In this document: positions 16,527 through 20,259 of the stretch, in pieces
Position numbering within the stretch: the first letter of the stretch is position 1
Layout: each line of letters opens with the position of its first letter
Assembly: GCA_948852375.1 (NCBI GenBank)
Contig: CAQOYX010000020.1
Coordinates: forward strand, 1-20,259
Direction of reading: 5' to 3'
From: an uncultured Clostridia bacterium
GTDB taxonomy: Bacteria; Bacillota_A; Clostridia; TANB77; CAG-508
DNA: 20,259 nucleotides
Translations under genes and position numbers: made by a program
Notes under the pieces: generated by a model
Seen by the model: the letters and a program-made list of their open reading frames with translations, nothing else
The model's database searches: none
What the model was told of the DNA's origin: nothing

Positions 16527-18152
16527 TTATACCATTTCAAAAATATTATATCTATAATTTATGAATACATTATTTTCTATATCCACTTCCACACTATAAA
16601 TAATGTCATCTAAAGTATCCTTTGTCCAAGTGTCTATATTAGATAATTCATTAATTAAACTTTTTAATTTTTCAAGACTTAATGTAGGTCTGTTGTTTTT
16701 TTCTTCTATTAATTTGGTAATATTTAACTTCGTACTATTTTTTCTTTCTAATTCATGTCTATAAAATCTTTTGTAATCATCTTCATCTAGTAATTCATTT
16801 TTGTAATCATCATATAATGATGAAATATTATTTTCAATTTTGGTTAATTGACTTTCTAAGTTTTTAATTGTATCATCATACATTTTAGTATTGTTCTCAT
16901 TATATTGTTTTAAAATAAGATTTTCAATTTTGTTCGTATTCGTAATTTTTTCTATCTTATTTGCTATGTTTTTTAATACAATTCTAGTTATTATTTCTTC
17001 ACTTATTCCTTTACTTTTTCTATTACAAAATATTTTTCCGTTTTTTCTTGTTCCTTCAATACAATGTAGTCTTTTGGACTTTATTGTTCCAAAACTTGTA
17101 TTTTCTACTTTTAAAATCATTTGAGATCCACATTCTTTACAATAAACCAATCCATTCAAAAGCCACTCATATTTTTGACTTTTAGTTTTTCTCTCAATAT
17201 TTATTTTCCTTTGTGTTCTTTCAAATAATTCTTCATTAATAATTGGTTCATGTGTATTTTCTACTATTTTCCACTCATCTCTAGGCATATATTTAACTTT
17301 CTGTGATTTATAACTTAAATTAATTCGTTTTCCATATTCTGTATGTCCTAAATATACTTTATTTCTTAATATTTTTTGAACACTGGAAGTCCAATTATAT
17401 ACACTTTTTCTAAAAATACCCCTATCATCATAACTACTTGGTGCTAAAAACTTATTTTCTTCTAAATATCTTGCAATATCAGCTTGCTTTTCTCCATTAT
17501 CGAACTTTTCAAAAATCAATTTTACTATTTTAGCCTGTTCTTGATTTATTACCAGTTGATTTTTATTATCTTTACTTTTTTCATATCCAAATGGTGCTCT
17601 TGAACTTAAATATAAGCCATTTTCTTTTCTAGCCCATACACCTGATTTTATTTTCCTAGAAATATCTTTACTATACCAATCATTTATTAGAGTTTTAAAT
17701 TGTATCATATCATTATTTGAACTTTTTAAAAATGTATCTACATTATCAAGTATAGAAATATACCTTATGTTTCTCTCTAAAAAATATAATTCAATATAGT
17801 AGTTTGCCTCAAAGCTATTTCTCGAAAGTCTTGATAAATCTTTTGTTATAATCGCATTTATTTTTTTGTCTTCAATATCTCTTAACATTCTTTGAAACGA
17901 TGGTCTATTAGTATTAAGTCCTGTATATCCATCATCAATATAAAAATCTACTAATTCAAAATCTTGCCCTAAATCTTTAATCTTGTTTTCAATAATATTT
18001 TTTTGACTTACTATACTATCACTTTCTTCTTTATCACCATCTTCCTTTGATAATCTTAAATAGCCCGCAACTTTATATTGTGCAATACTACTATTTTGTG
18101 TTTTAATAAACAAACTGTTATTATCTGTTTGTTTATATTCTATACAATTCAT
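16527..18152 (-). CDS. Large serine recombinase (first of a tandem pair)
   Basis: 541 aa from ATG 18152, which AAGGAGG precedes by eight bases; an in-frame GTG 30 bases earlier overlaps the ribosome binding site and is less likely. The resolvase domain (about 25-175) has YLRLSKEDGD with the catalytic Ser, FYIDDGYTGLNTNRP and TKDLSRLSRN. The recombinase domain has the PFGY motif and SSVQKILRNKVYLGHTEYGK. The zinc ribbon is LVYCKECGSQM with later FCNRKSKG, and a long Asn/Lys-rich coiled-coil tail follows. It is clearly diverged from the second recombinase, so the pair is not a recent duplication. Two such enzymes in one operon recall CcrA/CcrB of SCC elements. Confidence 0.92.
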   Translation of the reverse strand: MNCIEYKQTDNNSLFIKTQNSSIAQYKVAGYLRLSKEDGDKEESDSIVSQKNIIENKIKDLGQDFELVDFYIDDGYTGLNTNRPSFQRMLRDIEDKKINAIITKDLSRLSRNSFEANYYIELYFLERNIRYISILDNVDTFLKSSNNDMIQFKTLINDWYSKDISRKIKSGVWARKENGLYLSSRAPFGYEKSKDNKNQLVINQEQAKIVKLIFEKFDNGEKQADIARYLEENKFLAPSSYDDRGIFRKSVYNWTSSVQKILRNKVYLGHTEYGKRINLSYKSQKVKYMPRDEWKIVENTHEPIINEELFERTQRKINIERKTKSQKYEWLLNGLVYCKECGSQMILKVENTSFGTIKSKRLHCIEGTRKNGKIFCNRKSKGISEEIITRIVLKNIANKIEKITNTNKIENLILKQYNENNTKMYDDTIKNLESQLTKIENNISSLYDDYKNELLDEDDYKRFYRHELERKNSTKLNITKLIEEKNNRPTLSLEKLKSLINELSNIDTWTKDTLDDIIYSVEVDIENNVFINYRYNIFEMV

Positions 18153-18239
18153 AGAATCATCCTCCTTTTTAGAGAGAACCACTCTTATGTATTTACTGAT
18201 ACAATTATAACGTTTATTTTTTTTAATGTCAGCCCATTT

Positions 18240-18389
18240 TTATATTATTGCATTTAATTTTTTTAAAGCATATTTACTAAATGCTTCATATAAATTATTT
18301 AAACTTTTTGCATTTTCTATTGTTCTTGTTGTTACTGTATATTTGTGGTTATCTATTTCATAAATTTCTTTTTCTTCTTTTTTTTCCAT
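18240..18389 (-). CDS. Small element protein, TnpW-like
   Basis: 49 aa from ATG 18389 with a strong AAGGAGG site nine bases upstream. It begins MEKKEEKEIYEID, then HKYTVTTRTIENAKS and a helical end SKYALKKLNAI. The layout (short N-terminal charge, a Tyr-x-Val-Thr strand, then a C-terminal Lys-rich helix) resembles the TnpW family of small transposon-encoded proteins that accompany TnpX-type serine recombinases. The role of TnpW is unknown. Its position about 90 bases upstream of the recombinase pair supports the idea; the family call is tentative. Confidence 0.55.
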   Translation of the reverse strand: MEKKEEKEIYEIDNHKYTVTTRTIENAKSLNNLYEAFSKYALKKLNAII

Positions 18390-18457
18390 TGGCTATCTAC
18401 CTCCTTGTTTTATTACTAAAAGATATTAGAAAAATTTAGACTTTATGATTAAAATTA

Positions 18458-18883
18458 TTAATTCCACTTAATGTTTTTTGGTACAGCATATGATGTTTTA
18501 CTTTTTAATTCCTGTTTTACTCTAAATTCTTTTGTTTTATCATGATATTGAAAAATACTTGTATTCCATTTCTTAAATACTCTATTATTTATAGTATGTT
18601 TTCCTGAAAGTTCTCCTACAGCTTGCATATGTTGTAATTCCATAATTCCATTTATTCTTTCATTTCTTAACGTTTCTCTTTTTCTTTTTATACATTCTAT
18701 ATTTCTCTTTGTTTGTCTAATTAAACTTTTATTTTTTCTACGCAATTTTTCATCAAAATATCTATTATCTGTTTTTATAATCTTAGTTATATATGCTAAA
18801 GAAATATTTAATTTATCTGCTATTTCTTTGTTACTCATCTTTTCATCATAATATAAAGTTATAATCTTTTCTTTAGTATTCAT
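18458..18883 (-). CDS. Helix-turn-helix DNA-binding protein of the element
   Basis: 141 aa from ATG 18883, with AGGAGG ten bases upstream. The N-terminus is a helix-turn-helix (residues about 5-35, EKMSNKEIADKLNISLAYITKII). A strongly basic helix (RRKNKSLIRQTKRNIECIKRKRE) and a C-terminal SGKHTINNRVFKKWNTSIFQY segment follow. Short proteins with this order, an HTH followed by a basic helix and a W-N-x-S-x-Y motif, are common in clostridial genomes and elements; I know of no established function. Next to recombinases it could be a regulator or an excision factor, but that is inference. Confidence 0.7.
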   Translation of the reverse strand: MNTKEKIITLYYDEKMSNKEIADKLNISLAYITKIIKTDNRYFDEKLRRKNKSLIRQTKRNIECIKRKRETLRNERINGIMELQHMQAVGELSGKHTINNRVFKKWNTSIFQYHDKTKEFRVKQELKSKTSYAVPKNIKWN

Positions 18884-18945
18884 ATATTAAGCCTCCTATT
18901 AATTTTGGTTAATTTTTTATACAACAGATTTTAGATACAATGATA

Positions 18946-19116
18946 CTAATGTAAGCCCTTTATTAAATCGTCTATGTATTTAGCAAATTCTTTTCCATGT
19001 AAATTAGATAACTTGGGTGTATGATACTTTTCTTTCCTATTTTTCTTTTTACGTTTTTTCGATTGAATCCTTCGTGTTATTATAAAAATAATACAAATGA
19101 TTATGGCACAATAAAA
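18946..19116 (-). pseudogene. Remnant of a membrane-anchored restriction-endonuclease-like protein
   Basis: The open frame reads a hydrophobic helix (AIIICIIFII), a very basic stretch (KKRKKKNRKEK) and SNLHGKEFAKYIDDLIKGL, then TAG. This is the start of a familiar architecture in Firmicute elements: a transmembrane anchor, a basic linker and an Mrr-like nuclease domain beginning with G-x-x-F-E-x-Y-x-x-x-L. The nuclease core is missing and no ATG/GTG/TTG lies in frame, so I treat it as a decayed fragment. An ATG at 19127 lies in another frame and gives only a 26-aa peptide. Confidence 0.4.
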
Positions 19117-19157
19117 TTAAATATTTCATAATTCTTTTATTCCATATTGTTATAACA

Positions 19158-19248
19158 TTTTGATACCTATTGGAACTTACCTCTCTTTCTTTTTATTTGA
19201 GTGATAAATTTACCCATCTAATATATATGTTCCAATAGGGTATCAAAA
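19158..19248. repeat. Inverted repeat, 19-20 bp arms
   Basis: TTTTGATACC-TATTGGAAC (19158-19176) and GTTCCAATAGGGTATCAAAA (19229-19248) are reverse complements except for one extra base. The spacer is 52 bases. It lies between the 59-aa ORF and the restriction-like remnant. It could be a pair of binding sites for an element regulator or recombinase, or a long-stem RNA. Confidence 0.6.
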
Positions 19249-19282
19249 ATGGGAAAGTTTTTAAAAATTTTTTTAAATTTTT

Positions 19283-19462
19283 TTATTTTCTTCTGTTTTT
19301 AGTTAAAGTTTTATATATTTGTATTTTTATCTCTTGCATACAATCTTCTTTGTAATCTCCTAATTTTGAAGTTTTTGCATTAATTATATTTTCAAAATTG
19401 CATAATATTTTGCAAACTTCATTGTGTGTTAAGTTATAATTATTAAATAGATTTTCTTTCAT
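19283..19462 (-). CDS. Small hypothetical protein of the element
   Basis: 59 aa starting at ATG 19462: MKENLFNNYNLTHNEVCKIL, then an Asn/Lys-rich helical body ending in KTLTKNRRK. It overlaps the end of the upstream sigma/HTH-like gene by 20 bases in a different frame, suggesting translational coupling. The ribosome site (GAGAGAG) is moderate. I do not recognise a family. It is predicted helical, basic at the C-terminus, with two Cys pairs too far apart for a clear zinc site. Confidence 0.5.
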   Translation of the reverse strand: MKENLFNNYNLTHNEVCKILCNFENIINAKTSKLGDYKEDCMQEIKIQIYKTLTKNRRK

Positions 19463-19934
19463 CTTCTAAACTCTCTCTTTCTTCTCTAAATTTTTTTTTA
19501 ATCGCTATATTCCTATTACCTATAGTTTTTCTGTTCACATTTAATAATATAACAACTTGGTTGACATTGTATTCTTGCAGATATAATAAAAACACCACTA
19601 ACTTTTCATTAAAAGTTAGTGGTGCTATAAGATTAGAAATTCCTGTTTCTTTTAAAATATTATCTAATGTTTTAACAATTTTTTCTTTCTCGTATTTTGA
19701 ATATAGTTTTAAGTTGTCTACGCCCCCTTGATATTTTTGAAATTATATAGGCAAAATTATATGTATCATTTACAACTAATAATTCTTTGGGAAATTCATC
19801 ATCATCTTTAGAAATACTTTCCTTTTCAAGTTTTTTCGATGATGCTCTAAAATATTTTAAAATGACTTTATTTATTATTACATAAATATATTTTTTTCAT
19901 CATCTGACAAACTCTCTTTTAAATAATTTTTCAT
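19443..19934 (-). pseudogene. Sigma-factor/HTH-like protein broken by two non-CGG frameshifts
   Basis: ATG 19934 with GAGG seven bases upstream begins MKNYLKESLSDDEK. The frame then changes by -1 at an A7 run (about 19908), continues as VIINKVILKYFRASS ... DDDEFPKELLVV and FAYIISKISRG, and changes by +1 near 19722 (AGG GGG C GTA). It ends as KIVKTLDNILKETG, FNEKLVVFLLYLQEY and an HTH (VNQVVILLNVNRKTIGNRN) typical of sigma-70 region 4. Total about 160 aa. The C-terminal frame has no start codon of its own. Unlike the chromosomal cases, neither break is a CGG, so ordinary decay, slippage or sequence error is the simplest view. Confidence 0.45.
19581..19624 (-). terminator. Intragenic terminator-like hairpin
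   Basis: A perfect 14-bp stem CACCACTAACTTTT / AAAAGTTAGTGGTG (19593-19606, 19611-19624) with a 4-nt loop is followed on the minus strand by TTTTTATTATAT. It has every mark of a rho-independent terminator yet lies inside the sigma/HTH-like coding frame (over APLTFNEKLVV). Confidence 0.7.
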
Positions 19935-20259
19935 TTGCTTACCTCATTGAATTTTGAAGTTTGGCATTAATTATAAAATAACAATTTTCTCCCCCTTTGA
20001 CTAAAAATTTGCCTACTAATAAAAATCTTTATAAAGAAATTAGTTCAAATAAAGTACTTTTATTAGTTTAATTGAATTTTATTATGACTTCAAAACTCAA
20101 CAGACAAATTTCAATTGAATTATACAAAATGCAAATAGAAATGTCTGTCGCAATCTGTAGTTATATTCTAATTTTTGTGTAAATTCTTTCAAAGTATTCA
20201 TAATACTAAAGTTTATGAGATATTTTTTATAGAAATTGAAAAAAATACAAGAATTATGT
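19935..20259. other. Gene-poor stretch of the element at the window end
   Basis: No convincing gene. A minus-strand frame of 34 codons (ATG near 20200, ending with FAFCIIQLKFVC) has no clear ribosome binding site. AATTGAATT occurs twice (near 20070 and 20113). An AAAGGGGGAG motif near 19996 resembles a ribosome binding site, but no useful frame follows it. The segment probably holds the promoter of the sigma/HTH-like gene. Confidence 0.3.

Larger units (their letters stand above)
14952..20259. mobile_element. Integrated element with tandem large serine recombinases (left part only)
   Basis: From the broken cwlD to the window end all genes are accessory: two tandem serine recombinases, a TnpW-like small ORF, an HTH protein, a restriction-endonuclease-like remnant, a 59-aa ORF and a broken sigma/HTH gene. 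The right end is not in the window, so the element is at least 5.3 kb. It could be an integrative conjugative or mobilizable element, a prophage remnant, or a skin-type intervening element. No conjugation, capsid or replication gene is visible in this part. Confidence 0.72.

Noticed and set aside
19720..19726. Counting the +1 shift at GGGGGC in the sigma/HTH-like gene as a 14th recoding site
   Set aside because: The codon in phase there is CGT (or AGG/GGG), not CGG. The gene has a second unrelated break, so it does not follow the rule.
19283..20259. CRISPR array or tRNA genes in the AT-rich right end
   Set aside because: No regularly spaced direct repeats and no cloverleaf with a GTTC/TTCRA arm were found here or elsewhere in the window.

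Overview
The window is AT-rich, and every complete gene lies on the minus strand. It looks like a chromosome segment from a spore-forming, low-GC Firmicute, most likely an uncultured clostridium. The reasons are SpoIIE and CwlD (sporulation), the DapL/DapF route to meso-diaminopimelate, AGGAGG-type ribosome binding sites and strongly A/T-ending codons.

Main observation. Six chromosomal genes can be read from start to stop only if the ribosome advances one extra base at every in-frame CGG codon. They are two ABC exporter subunits, dapL, acpS, a WG-repeat protein and spoIIE. There are 13 such sites: 1 + 4 + 1 + 1 + 1 + 5. At each, the C is skipped and the next codon is GGN, giving a glycine that is usually a conserved family residue (Walker A of the ABC ATPase, the NNPTGT loop of DapL, the GTDI motif of AcpS). 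I found no in-frame CGG read as arginine anywhere in the window, while CGA, CGT, CGC and AGG all serve as arginine. CGG in the other two phases (AAC GGA, GAC GGA, GCG GAA) occurs more than a dozen times without harm. The reading frames on both sides of all 13 sites agree arithmetically. The pattern fits a genome in which CGG has lost its tRNA and is resolved by +1 frameshifting, or by a quadruplet CGGN read as Gly. A systematic sequencing artefact is the main rival.

Layout. Bases 2-142: end of a plus-strand YcxB-like gene. 326-4187: heterodimeric ABC exporter (degenerate subunit first, canonical subunit second) behind a promoter embedded in an inverted repeat. 4768-7084: dapF then dapL, the last steps to meso-DAP. 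7471-8732: acpS and a TatD-family hydrolase. 8854-10092: unknown tail-anchored protein. 10173-11466: membrane-anchored WG-repeat protein. 11545-14075: spoIIE with five recoding sites and a terminator over its stop. 14403-14951: 3' part of a cwlD-type amidase gene, cut off from its 5' part.

From about 14952 to the window end is the left part of an integrated element. It carries two tandem large serine recombinases, a small TnpW-like ORF, an HTH protein, a remnant of a membrane-anchored restriction-endonuclease-like gene, a 59-aa ORF and a frameshifted sigma/HTH-like gene with an intragenic terminator hairpin. The recombinase genes abut the break in cwlD, so the element probably inserted into this sporulation gene. 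That recalls the skin-type elements that excise during sporulation; whether this one excises cannot be seen here.
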